Origin: Cytospora piceicola
Lineage: Eukaryota > Ascomycota > Sordariomycetes > Diaporthales > Cytosporaceae
Length of the DNA: 64,000 nucleotides
Assembly (NCBI GenBank): GCA_023375675.1
Contig: JALQBC010000023.1
Location: 588,062-652,061, forward strand
Direction of reading: 5' to 3'
The stretch's first letter is position 1, and the number at the start of each line of letters is the position of its first letter. Below, piece after piece: positions 45,371-56,683 of this stretch. The notes under the pieces were generated by a model that searched no databases, was not told the DNA's origin, and was given only the letters and a program-made list of their open reading frames with translations. The position numbers and the translations under genes were made by a program.

Positions 45371-46333
45371 GGGTGCACGAGTGATTCGTTGCTGAGATCC
45401 TTTCAGGGGAAAATACCCTGTACCACCATATGGGGTGAATTAACAGACAGACAATATTTAGGATCTTCTCGTCTTCTCGTAAAAGAAATGAGTGACTTGA
45501 AGAGACAATTGACTTGAAACCAAAAGCGATCAAGAGGTGAAGGGATATGTTATGGACTATCCTGATTGGGGTCCTTGGTATACCTATCCTGTATATATCC
45601 TGTATATATCCTGTATATGATGATGTATTGCTGTAGCTACAGGAGCTCCCCCTGTGTCTGAAAGCCTAGTAAGAATGTGCTGAGTAAATACACTGGGCTT
45701 GTCTCTCGGTTCCGCGGGGCCAAACCTTGAAGTCCCACTACCGCAACCCGCGGGGCGCCAGGGTGCCACCGTGCCTGAATACATACAAGCTGCAAGCTGC
45801 ATGGTGTCAGGGATTCTTGGGGCTAAAGAGGTGACGGGCTACGGGCTATGATTGTTGAGCGCACCTTTCAAGGGTCGGTCGGCCATACATGCCCAGGTTG
45901 GATGGTTGGGATGGACATCAACGTCGTCTCGTTTCGTCTCGTCTCGTCTCGTCTCGTCTCGTCTCGTCTCGTCTCTCCTCGTCATATTTCCCACGAAAAG
46001 CATGGATGGAGCTTCGCAGATTCTCAAGTCTGCCGTATCTCGTCCGACCCTCATCTGATAATTATCCACCCACAGAGAACTGCCTGTCGGTTCAAATAAA
46101 CTCCACCGCTCCCGAGAAAGACCTTTCGTCGATTATTCATGAGCGCCGCAACCGAACCGAACGACCGACCTTATCGATAAAATCCCACAGCGCAAGTCCG
46201 CTGCTCTTCGAGTCGAGTCTGCCTGCCCCCGATCCCAGTCAATGCCTCTGCGGTCCGTCCCTGTGGAACTCGAATATCACATTCAGAAGGGCATTGATTA
46301 CATGAGGAGGAGGTCATTGATCCCCCGTGGTCC
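45371..46333. other. Divergent intergenic spacer with tandem repeats
   Basis: Between the reductase and the sphingoid-phosphate phosphatase. It has three near-identical 12-bp ATATATCCTGT units at about 45585-45618 and the GTCTC array described separately. No gene seen. Confidence 0.5.
45936..45975. repeat. (GTCTC)8 pentanucleotide array
   Basis: Eight exact GTCTC units, with degenerate units (GTTTC, TCCTC) on both sides, in the promoter spacer upstream of the phosphatase gene. It reads open in three frames on both strands, which explains several spurious short frames here. Confidence 0.95.
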
Positions 46334-48415
46334 ATGAATCAAACAAATCGTGGCTCTAGCTCCGGCTCAGAGCCTCACGATGCCCCGCAAGGCGCGAAAT
46401 CGTTGAGCCCGGCCGACTCGAACTCGGCCAACGGCCAGGACACCAAGGAGGTCATCGATGCTGGCTTGAGGAGTTTAGACCATTGTACGTCGCCTTGGAA
46501 CATGATTTCGCACGTGCAATCTTGGCCTTTGGCTGGCGTGCTGCCCGCCCGTTTCCTTATCACATGGCTATGTACCTGCGTAGTTGCTGTGCCTGCCATG
46601 GAGGCTGCTAAGAGGAACCCGATATACCTTCACTTTCTTGTATGTGACTTGCACTTGCTGACATGCCTTGCGACCTAGACAAACGAGCCCTGCCAAAATG
46701 GCGCTACGATCTCCGTCAGGCGATGCTGCCGCTGGTGCGGTGGGAAACGCCCTACCTCGCCTACTTCCAAGCAGCGATGCGCACGCCCGCCCTCGATAGA
46801 TACTTCGCCATCACGGCCAACCTCGGCACACACACCTTCTTCATGATCGGCCTGCCTATACTTTTCTGGTGTGGATTCCCGGCATTCGGGCAGGGGCTGG
46901 TACATATACTGGCCGAGGGAGTCTTCTTCACGGGCTTCATCAAGGACATGGTCTCCCTACCCCGGCCACTGTCCCCTCCATTAAACCGGATCACCATGTC
47001 CGGGTCCGCTGCCCTTGAGTATGGCTTCCCGTCTACACATTCCACGAACGCCGTCTCCGTAGCTGTATATGCTTTGCTATGCCTTCGATCCGCCGACAAC
47101 ACCCTTGCGCCGACAACCAAGCTTGCGCTCGAGCTGCTTGGGTACTTCTACGCCGCCTCCATTGTGATAGGCCGTCTGTACTGCGGCATGCATGGCTTCC
47201 TCGACGTCATCGTCGGTTCCACCATGGGCGCCGCCATATCGCTGGTCGAGTTCTACTACGGGCCACCTTTCAACGCATACCTACATGCTAGTGGCTGGTT
47301 TGCGCCTTTCGTCCTGGGCGTGATCATCATCATCCTCGTACGCGTACACCCGGAGCCAGCAGACGACTGCCCCTGCTTTGACGACTCCGTCGCGTTCGCC
47401 GGCGTCATGATAGGCCTAGAGGCGGGGCTGTGGCACGTAGACACGGAGTGGCTCAGGGGGCCGTTCCCGGGCCTAAGCTGGGCCATGGCCATCGTGCGTG
47501 TCGTCTTCGGCGTGCTGACCATCGTGGCGTGGCGCGAGGTCATGAAGCCCACGCTGCTCAAGTCGCTGCCGGCCCTGTTCCGCGTCATCGAGCGGCTGGG
47601 CGTGTCGCTGCCCCGCCGCTTCTTCGTGCCCGCCTCCGAGTACAAGAACATCCCCAACCTCCTCAAGCTGCGCACCGACAACGTCCTCCCCACCATGAGC
47701 GACCTCCCCCAGTTCGTCAAGACCCTGCGGGCGCCGACCAGGGGCCGCAGCGTGTCGATCGGCCCGCAGAGCGCGGCCGACGCGTACGAGGCGCTGGCGT
47801 ACCGCGAGCGGAGGAGGAGGGAGTCGATGGGGTCCAACGGCAGCGTGCGGAGCCACACGGACCTGCGGGGCCGGTTCCAGGCCGACGGGGCCGCGGACGG
47901 CGGCGGTGGCGGTGACGACAGGGACGGGCGCTCGGCGGGCGTGTCGACGGCGCTGGCGGACTACGAGCAGCAGATGGGCCAGGGCGGGGCGAGGGTGGTG
48001 GTCACCCGGGCGTCGCCGGACATCCCGCCGAGCTCGAGGAGGAGGTCGCCGAGCCCGTGCCCTTCTGTGGGTGCGCATGGGATCCGGGAGGAGGACGAGG
48101 GCGAGGGCGAAGGGGAGGACGGCGGGGAGGTGATGGTCCTGCAGCAGCATCGGGAGGACGAGCTTGGCGAGAGGGAGATGTTCTCCCGGCTGGTGAAGCC
48201 GAGGGTTAGGTATGACGTGGAGGTTGTTACGAAGCTGGTGGTTTATACGGGTAAGTCACTGGAATGTTGCTTGTTGGCGTTGGTTGTTGCACTGGAATAT
48301 TGGCTAACATTCGTCCTGCTACGTAGGTATCGCTTGGCTTGCCGTCGAGGGTATACCCCTCTTGCATGAGCTCCTGGGGTTCAATGTTGGGTATAAGCAT
48401 CTAAACGTGGAATAG
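46334..48415 (+). CDS. LCB3: Sphingoid long-chain-base phosphate phosphatase
   Basis: ER membrane PAP2-type phosphatase that removes phosphate from dihydrosphingosine- or phytosphingosine-1-phosphate, balancing ceramide synthesis. Exons 46334-46484, 46679-48250 and 48327-48415 give 603 aa; junction 1 rebuilds DHYKRALPKWRYDLRQ. The lipid-phosphatase signature is complete: KDMVSLPRP near 139, PSTHSTNA near 168, and RLYCGMHGFLDV near 210. Several hydrophobic spans flank these. Residues about 390-560 are a charged Ser/Gly/Arg/Glu-rich insert, longer than in yeast, and a short last hydrophobic segment GIAWLAVEGIPLLHELLGF closes the protein. GC content is high over the insert. Confidence 0.92.
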
Positions 48416-49597
48416 ACTCGGCCGGGATTTCGTCGGATGCATGGGGGGGGGGGGATGTGACCCAGCGTACTAGGAAGTGTTGTTGGGCCGTCGCAGGATC
48501 AGAAACCGAGCACAGAGCTGTTCCTGGTTTTGTACGATGAACGAGAATACGTTTCTATGTCATAATCTTTGCTTTCTTCGTCTAGTCTACCAGACAACAA
48601 GACGACCATGTTAGAGGTATAATACATGAAGATAAGACTGATACAAATCGTGAGTGGATATACATACTTGCAACACCTGTTGGTGATGCCTTAGATTGAG
48701 TGATGTGTGCATGCAGGTGTTAACATTGAATTGAAGCCTAATTAGTGAGTGAAGCGCACGCAGACACAGGTTCCTTGTGTCCGTTCGGTTGCGCTATACT
48801 TGGCTCGAGTTCAGGGCTCTGTATTTGTTTCTAAAAGTGCAAATCGAATGTATAACACAGACTTAATTATCCTAGGGTACGTGGTGGTGGTATTCAGGAA
48901 GTTGTGCTAAAGATTTCTATTACACGTGCCTCTAACATTCTTCACAAATTACATACATTGCATCCTGAAGTAGGCAAGCAACACTGTCTCGTTTCGTAAC
49001 ATTAGTCTACACTATACAGAAAATCATATCTCAATGCACTATTTAGGCTCTTGACTCTAGCTGTACATTCCTAATAGCATATATACATCTATAAGTTTTA
49101 TCCATGGTCCAGGTTAGGTGCGCAATGTAATTGGACATCTATAATTGCAGTTAACTCCAAGAATATGCTGCTTGGCCGTGTATCGCAGCATCGTTATCCA
49201 GCTCTAAAAGAGGAACTTAGCTTGAAAACGTGTTAACAAGGAGTCTGTTTAGTTCGGTTCACATTGACCATCACTTCAAGGGGTTATTCGTATGTTGATG
49301 CACATGTGGAGTTGCTTCAACATGGGCGTAGGAGATATATTATATTTCCGAGATCTTTCGCATGAGCTCTAACATGTCCTTGATGCTCGTGGTGAAACCT
49401 TACTCAGACAGTGAATAGTCCCATAGGACCGGTGTCTTGAGCTTGAGACAACTTTCTCGTCACAAACAAAGCGCATAGAGTTCAAAAGTTGGCTAAACTG
49501 GAAAAGTTCTTCGCTTCCAAGGTTCTGGAAACATCCATGCATTTTGTATGTTCTACTATAACGGCTCAACATCTCCTACCAAGTACTGGTATCTCCC
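48416..49597. other. Convergent intergenic spacer
   Basis: Poly-G run at about 48443-48453, then AT-richer sequence. No coding frame, RNA gene or repeat array is supported in this 1.2 kb. Confidence 0.5.
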
Positions 49598-50395
49598 TCA
49601 CTCACTCTTCGACCGCTTACCAACCACAAGCCGATCCCACCGTCTATAAGCCGGCAACCCCTCGAAGAAACCCGCAGCAACCCACAAAGACCACACCTTA
49701 GAACCCCTCCTCAGTCCAGCCGGTGCCAACCGGCTGCGGTCCAAATAGAAAGACTCAAAGGCGTGAATAGCCAGCACCAGCGCGAGGATCTTCCTCACAA
49801 GCCAGATGTACCCCACGGGGCCGTACGGAAAGCGGACCAACTCCAGCACCTGCCAGGCCCCAGACCCGGGCGTTACGAACCCGCCGTACACCAGCACGCA
49901 GCTGAACCAGTAGAACGCCAGGCCCGCGAAGCTGACCCAGTCGCCCCCGCGCGGCCAGTAGAACGGGATCTCCCCAGCCGGGGTGCTTGCGGCGCCGGCA
50001 GACGGAGGAGCGTGGCCCGGCTCCTCCAGGGCCTTCCGCGCCTCGTTGCTCATGTCGGCCAGCCTGACGCGGCGGTCGTCCCAGGTGTCCATCGGTGGGG
50101 TCAGGGCGACGGTGTGCACGCCCGACGCGGAGCGGATCTTCATGGACGTGAGGTCCAAGTCGAGCATCTCCGCGTTGGCGGCTTCCGAGGCGGAGATGTG
50201 GGCGTGGTGCTGCAGGATGGCGGACATGTCGCCTAGGTGGTCCTTGTTCATGTGGGCGATTGTTCGGGCCTTGGGGTCGACTTCGGTGGCGGTAGATGAT
50301 GGGGTGGACGATGTGGTGGTGGTGGTTGAGGTAGAAGGGGGCTGAGTGGTGGGTGTGTCTCTTTGCGAGCGGGAGGCCGAGCGGGTTACAACCAT
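49598..50395 (-). CDS. DUF2470-domain membrane protein
   Basis: A single exon of 265 aa from the ATG at 50395 (MVVTRSASRSQ); the longer frame starts only at TTG. After a Ser/Thr-rich N-terminus, IAHMNKDHLGDMSAIL near residue 47 is the DUF2470 signature, a fold seen in haem-related proteins such as HugZ and as the C-terminal part of some flavin-oxidase-like proteins. The second half has three hydrophobic stretches (FAGLAFYWFSCVLVYGGFV, YIWLVRKILALVLAIHAF and VWSLWVAAGFF), so the DUF2470 part is tethered to a membrane. Fungal proteins with this layout are common and uncharacterised. Haem binding is an inference. Confidence 0.85.
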   Translation of the reverse strand: MVVTRSASRSQRDTPTTQPPSTSTTTTTSSTPSSTATEVDPKARTIAHMNKDHLGDMSAILQHHAHISASEAANAEMLDLDLTSMKIRSASGVHTVALTPPMDTWDDRRVRLADMSNEARKALEEPGHAPPSAGAASTPAGEIPFYWPRGGDWVSFAGLAFYWFSCVLVYGGFVTPGSGAWQVLELVRFPYGPVGYIWLVRKILALVLAIHAFESFYLDRSRLAPAGLRRGSKVWSLWVAAGFFEGLPAYRRWDRLVVGKRSKSE

Positions 50396-51405
50396 CTTGA
50401 CTGTTGATATAAAGGGAACCAAGGTGAATTATGGTTGGTGTTTTTTTGTGTGAACGGTGTTGAAGATGAAAAGAAAAGCTCCGGATGAAGTCGTCGTGGG
50501 CTGAGGATCAAGAAGGCGAAGTTGACGATGAGGCGTCGTTCAAAATTTGAAAGGCAGCAAAACCCCTGCTACCTTTGTACGGCTCCACAAAATTCACGGG
50601 AAGAAACCTCGGGCCAAAGCGAAGCGTGGGGGTTTTTATGTGGATGTCAGCTTGTCACACCAGCTCGTCGAAACTCTTGACTATCCCAGATTGGATGATG
50701 TCGTGCATGTTGTGGCTTGTAGTTTAAAGTTTGGGTAAGGCTGGGGTAAGAAGGCTGGGGTACTTAGGTAGGAAGGCTGGGAGGGGGAGATCCGGATACA
50801 TATGACCAAAGTGTAACCGGAATGATAAGGAAGGGAGCAACTCAAGGCTCTCTTCAAATTGTCAGAGTTCATATTTACTTAGCTTATCCGTCCGTCCGTA
50901 CGTACGTCTGGTACATATGATAGACTTCCATGTCACCAAGGATCAATGTCAGGCATTCTTTTCTTCTCTTCATTCTCAAGTTTGAAAGGGGACATCTGGA
51001 GTAACAAAGTATAGCCAATGTCAAATAAAAACACATAGGTATAGAGGAACAGCCAGCATGAGCCTCTTTGGTACTAGTACAAGGTGGATTGTCTCAGAGT
51101 TGATTTAGCCTTCATGAGCTGTTTGATTGTTGTTTTCTGATGAAAATATATCAATAGCAATGTCCGGGGTGACATTAACCCTAACCCTCACTCACCCCAG
51201 GCGGGGTACGCCCCTCGACCCCAGAATTTCCCCCTGACGGGAAGACACCCACTCGGCTCTCGCAATCCTGGCTTCTCGTGACATGCCACTCACTCACTCA
51301 CTCACTCACTCCACTCACTCACCACTCATCCACTGACTGCCAGGTGCCTGCTATCAACACAAAATCCCTTTCTCCTGGGCTGCGAATCACGTCCTGCTAC
51401 TCAGC
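50396..51405. other. Divergent promoter with telomere-like box
   Basis: Spacer between the DUF2470 gene and the Cys-rich/cupin gene. TTAACCCTAACCCT lies at 51175-51188, about 220 bp before the cupin-protein start, followed by a CACT microsatellite at 51286-51322. CCGTCCGTACGTACGT lies near 50890. Confidence 0.5.
51286..51322. repeat. (CACT)n microsatellite
   Basis: About nine CACT units with one interruption, in the leader of the Cys-rich/cupin gene. Confidence 0.9.
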
Positions 51406-53351
51406 ATGCCGCTTCCGGGTCTTTCCACATTCCTTGGCAAAAGATATGACGTCTCATTGGTCACCGACGAGGAGGAGGATGTTGAAGGGTACAATCCGCC
51501 TCCGGCTGATGAACATTCATCCGGGGAAGACTTCTCTGGTGAAGGTTATTCCGCCGGAGCGTTGCCTAACGAAATTGGCGCAGAAGGAAGTGAGGAAGAG
51601 GAAAGTGACGAAGAGGAGAGTGGCGGAGGGGAACGTTCTTCCTCTTCTACTGAAGTCCAACCTTCACATACCTCATCAGGGCAACCGCAGACCAACCCAT
51701 TTCCCAGACCTTCACCAGCGTCTGCCCATAATAAGGGCACTGGAATTTCGAAAGGCGCAGGACCTAACGTCTTGCCGAAGTCTGCACGCCGCCCACGAAA
51801 CTCGGCCACCTACAATCTGAAGACACTCAGCCGTCAAGCTGTAGGATATTCTGACTACTCGCCCAAGAAGCGACATTCCCAATTTCTGGACCCAGGCTCG
51901 CGGCGACAGTCCGAGCCACCCACGTATAACCTAAAGGAGCTCATCCAGCGGACTCGTGGTCAGCCCAAAGGCACTCAAAAATTGATCAACAATGTTGCCA
52001 AAAGACCTGCCAAGGGGAACGCCAGTGTCAATGGTCAGACAAACAGTCGCAAAAAGGAGTGGCCTGTGAGTGACGACAGTGACAATGATGGTGGCCCTTC
52101 GAAACGTCAACGGTTCAACCCGGATACCAGCATTGCTGACAGCTTTGCTTCTGAGGGCCTTGACGTGGCCGACTCCGCGACACAACAAAACCTCGACTCC
52201 GCTTCAAAATCTGCCGCCCAAAGGCCGTGGACGGATGGCGCTGTCTCCTCGAAGCTGCAGGCCTCATCAGAATTGCTGCAATATATCATCCCCTGGATTC
52301 AACACGGTGGCGGTGCCTTGGATCCCAAGGGAATTGCAGACGATGAGCGCATGGCGAAAATGCTAACCCTTCCTATGCAGCGCACCATCGAGTGGAATAA
52401 TGCCAGCCGGAACCGTTGGAGTGTCAATAGCAAGATTGACATCGTCGCCTTGGTGATGCAGCTCACTGGAGAAGATTCGCCCTCACCTTGTAACAGGTGC
52501 GCGTCTGATCCCAAGTATGGTCAATGGGTGGGGTGTAAGGTCATGTCGTCAAAAATGGCCAGCGAGGCTTGGAGACTTTACGGTTGTGCCAATTGTGTGT
52601 ATCATGGTAAACAGACATACTGCAGCTTCAAGATCTGGAGCAGAGAACGGGCCACAAGAGAGACAGTATTTCAAGAAAACCCGAAAGAGAAGGGCCGTGA
52701 TGGAGACGCAGAGGATGATTCGTCAGAGTTCCCTGACCAGAGTGAAGCAAGTGTTGCGGAGATCACTACGACCAAGGGCAAGAATGCCAAAAGTTACACC
52801 TCGGGACATCCTGTGTACCAAAACAACAATGGCACCAACCTGCATGCGGAACCAACTCGACATCAGGACGCATCTCTCGTATCCGCTGGCCAAGTTGGTG
52901 ACATGTCGCTTAGGATGGAACCATGGGAGAAGGCTCCAGGCCGTCTCCGTTCTCGAAACTCAGAGGCATTGGAGAGTAAGCTCCCTGGCATTGCACATAT
53001 CCGTTTTCGTTCAAATGCAAAGCCACCAAAACTGACTGGGCTCCAGATATCGCTTTCTCCAAGTCATATCTCGCCAATGGCCATGAGATTCCAGTCTGTA
53101 GACAGGCTGCATTCAGGGTTGAAGTTGTCCGATCCGGTCATTCACAACAATTCAAACCCCAAAAAGACACCATACGCCTGTGCTCCGTCGCGTCGGGGAA
53201 GCTCACCGTCAACATGGATGGCGAAGACCCCTTCAATATTGGTTCGCACGGAATGTTTCGAATATTGCCGGACTCGGGATGCATTATCGAAAACGAGATC
53301 TACGACGACGTGACAGTGCACGTCACGTCCATCAAAGTGGAGGACGATTGA
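51406..53351 (+). CDS. Cys-rich (DUF3716-like) / cupin protein, paralogue of 25576 gene
   Basis: Two exons, 51406-52975 and 53047-53351, give 624 aa. The N-terminal 280 residues are acidic/Ser-rich with two copies of a TYNLK(T/E)L motif and a basic KKEW-KRQRF patch. Residues about 288-412 form one Cys-rich module: LLQYIIPWI, MQRTIEWNN, DIVALVMQLTG, C-x2-C, WVGC, YGCANCVYHG and CSF. Then comes MEPWEKAPGRLR and, across a 71-nt phase-1 intron, NIAFSKSYL and a cupin (LCSVASGKLTVNMDG, IGSHGMFRILPD, TVHVTSI). Order, linker motif, intron position and phase match the larger gene at 25576, so the two descend from one ancestor. This copy has one Cys module and no C2H2 fingers. Function unknown. Confidence 0.8.
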
Positions 53352-56300
53352 GTCAATGAAGTAGTGACAGCTAGTACTTCCGTGAGCACGCTCGTCCACG
53401 ACATCTAGCTATATGTGTTATCGATACACAGCGGGATGAGTTCCAATGGTTTGCCTGAGCCTGTGTCGGTACTACACACCCTGTATGTTTAGACACTGAC
53501 TGCTTGTCAAAGACGCGTCTGGACCAAGGGAAAATTGGGGCAGTGTTATCGCACTCTGGGGCTCCCCAGGTCTCAAGCGGTCATCTTCCGTCAGCCAGAC
53601 GTGCTTGTGGAAACAGGAGCGATGGCTCCCCGACCTGAGGATGCTCAGCGCCAGCATCGCGGCCACAACGGCCTGAACGGACAACAGCGGCCGTTGCGAT
53701 CGCAATCCTCTTGCTAACAATTACCACACAGGCCAGAAAGGGGTATGGCTAAAGATCGAACAATACTGGGACTGAGAAAATTGGGACTCAGCCGACACTG
53801 CGTACGGGATGCATACGCCTATGACCGTTGCTGGGGCTGAAAGTCGTCGGCGTCGAGGATACAATGGTCTCGGTCAAGGCCCGCAAAACCCAGAAACAAC
53901 GAGGAATCTCACGTAGGGCAAAATGTTCAAACTGAGAAAAGCAACACCATCTGAACCTTGCTTGCTGTCGCGTTCTGAAATTGCAGATTTTTTTCACTGC
54001 ATGAGGCTCCACGTCTCTGCCTTCACGGCCTCAACCAAGGCTGGCTATAAAGGTGGTGGCAGTCCCTCTATGCAGTTCGTGTTCTGGTACCATCATCAGC
54101 GGCGTAATTCAGAAACCCAGGCAATACGGCAGCCCCCCGAAGCCCATCGACACGAGGACAACAGCCACATGCCCGTCCCTGCCCCCTCTCCATCGCACAC
54201 ACGGCCTCGGAATGATGTCCCCGATCGTTGACAGGGAGGTTGCTCTCGCTACCATCGAGCACGGTCAAGAAAAGGGGGCGTCGTGGATGCGCATCTACCT
54301 AAATCCGACCTGAAAGGACAACTTGCTCAAACGTATTACATGGTGCCAAGGGAAGTATGGGTATCGATGACGGCGGGCTCACTGCAAACTTGACACCTTG
54401 TTCCAGGCCTCTGTTGGTGCGGCCTCAACTCACGGCAAAGCCGATCCTTCTTTTTTTTTTCTCTCGGGCGGCGTGGTCTCGGCCAAACACTCCTCGGCAG
54501 GCGTGGCGCGTGTCGGCCAATTTCCGCGAGAGCCCTTAGCTGCCCGGGCCGGTGCGATTTTCGAAGCTATTGTGCGAGTGCCGCCGCTTTGTCTGTCCTG
54601 CCAGCCAGTTCGCAGTTGAGTGTAGTGAAGACGAAGCAATAGAGTTCTTTACGTTGTTCATCAAGTCTCCACGGCCAATGGTCCACCACGCAGTCGTGCA
54701 ACTGCCTTGCAAACAGTGCGTGTCGGTGCCGTTATCCGCTGTGCGCCGCTGAAGAATGAAAAAGGGGGTCCAGGGTAGGCTTGTACCCAATATTTCTCAA
54801 GTGACGGGGATTATCATGCAACGCAACGTCGTTATGAGGCGACGGACGTTACATATCCAGTCGCTTGGCCTAGGTGACGAACTCTCCGCATTCTTGACGC
54901 GATCACCGATGAGAATTGAATACCAAATCATGAAGTCCTCAAATCCAGGACGGCATTCAGTTTGTATATCACACAAAACACCAACGAAGACCATGCACAC
55001 ACACAAACCTTGGTTCCTCGGCCGGGTGACAGTGCCGTTTTCAAACACTACCAGCTTTAGATCAACGTGGCAATTGTGTCTCCCTAGTCTCGCCAAGTCA
55101 ACCCCTATATTCGTTTCCCTATGACCAAGCAGGGAGTAACCCGGCTTCGCCCTTGATTCCCCTGTACTCGAAAGAGTCTCAGGTGAAGGACGTGCCATTT
55201 TCGGCCATATTGCGGCTCAAAATAATCCGACCTTCCCGAATCTGTAAACGGGCCGTTTGACGGGTCTGGCCTGTTTATGTGGGTCACCAAGACCATCAAT
55301 CACGGCACTGACAGCCGCTATTGATGTCATCTCGAGATCTCGTAGGCGGAAGCCGCCTGGGCATCGTGGTTGAGACCCACATGCGGCGCTTTGGCTGCCT
55401 GGATCCGGTTTAGATCAGTCGTTGAATCTCGAGCACCCAATGCCCGTCGGCGAGTATCCGAGTCCACATCTGACGACCTCAGGGCAATGCCTTCTGTTCC
55501 TGGCCCTGCCTGGCCTTGCCTGGCCATCTGCTGGCCTGTGGTCACTCCATCCATGGTGGGAATACCAACAGCCTCAAGAGCAGATCCTCCAGACCGGCCA
55601 ACTTGGTCCGAGTCAAGTCCCCAGACTCTGATCTGCTGATCTACTGCTTTGGCAGCCATCACGGAATTCTCCAGCGGCAGATCTTGATTACGTCAAAGGC
55701 TACAGAGGTTTTCGTCTGAGCGCCTCGTGTTTGGACTTGCTGGTTTGCTGATACTAGCAGACTCGTTCGGCGATCCCTAAGTAAGGGCGTATCTGTGTAC
55801 CTTGCCACATTGACTCGTGGCTAGTACCTGAATAGTCTGGGGTCCAGATGAGGCTGAATTCAATCTCGACCGGACACAGGCACCGGTCGCACACAACTAC
55901 ATCCTCGCGGCTCGGACCCATCCTTCGGGCCACGGCACGGATACTAGGCCATGCAAGCCATGCAGCCATGTACATCATTTGTTGATGCATTCCTGATGAT
56001 GTCGTTTCTTGGAGTGAACTTCTTTTTTGGTATCCTCATGTTGGTCGGCAACGACCACTCCTGTTGGCACTGCCTGCTGGATCGATCGTCCGACCGACCC
56101 GGGTTGATTCGGCCGTTCTCTCGGCGCGGACACTCTACGGGGCAATGAGAGATATCCAGAGCCAGATCCGCAAATCTTTCGCCCTTTCCCCACAGGGTTC
56201 ATCGCCGAGACCGTGAGCGACCATTCCAGGCCGCTGGTTTGCCCACCCCGCCAAGCATGGTACCCTACAAGGTATCGTGGCCCTCAGGAGGGCCCCGGCG

Positions 56301-56683
56301 GGGTCTAGGGTTATTCCTGCGATGGCATTGCAGTGCATTGATCGTCACCCCACGCCAGAGACCTGGTCTAGTCACGCTCCCCCAAAGTGATGCACGGCCG
56401 GAGTCTCCATGTCTCCATGCTAGGCCATCATGGGGTCCATGGAGAAGTTTACGGAGAGGTCTGGAGTCACCCTCAAAATGTATCCACAGAAGCCCAAATG
56501 GAATTTTCCCCAGACCATAAAAGGCTCTATTTCCTTTGTTCGTCATGTTTGGTTGGAGTTGTTGATCAGACTTCATCTTCAGATATTAAACCCCCATCTT
56601 CCTTCCCCAGGATTTTATCCAACCAACTCACTACTCTTAATCCTCCCCCAAACACACGTGTAACGCACGACCAATAACACAAT
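53352..56683. other. Long gene-poor spacer upstream of the sugar transporter
   Basis: In 3.3 kb I find no frame with recognisable protein sequence and no clear decayed gene. Base composition is ordinary rather than RIP-like. Local features are a T-run at 54450-54460, repeated CCTGGCC words at about 55499-55540, and several CCCCAG/CTGGGG-type words that match the consensus of the CreA carbon repressor. It may be a long regulatory region, an unannotated non-coding transcript or old debris. Confidence 0.45.

Noticed and set aside
45900..46000. Short tandem array taken as CRISPR-like
   Set aside because: Units are 5 bp with no spacers, a simple microsatellite in a eukaryotic genome.
47430..48150. 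Alternative frames on both strands
   Set aside because: They lie within the sphingoid phosphatase exon where GC content leaves all frames open; the phosphatase frame carries the conserved motifs.
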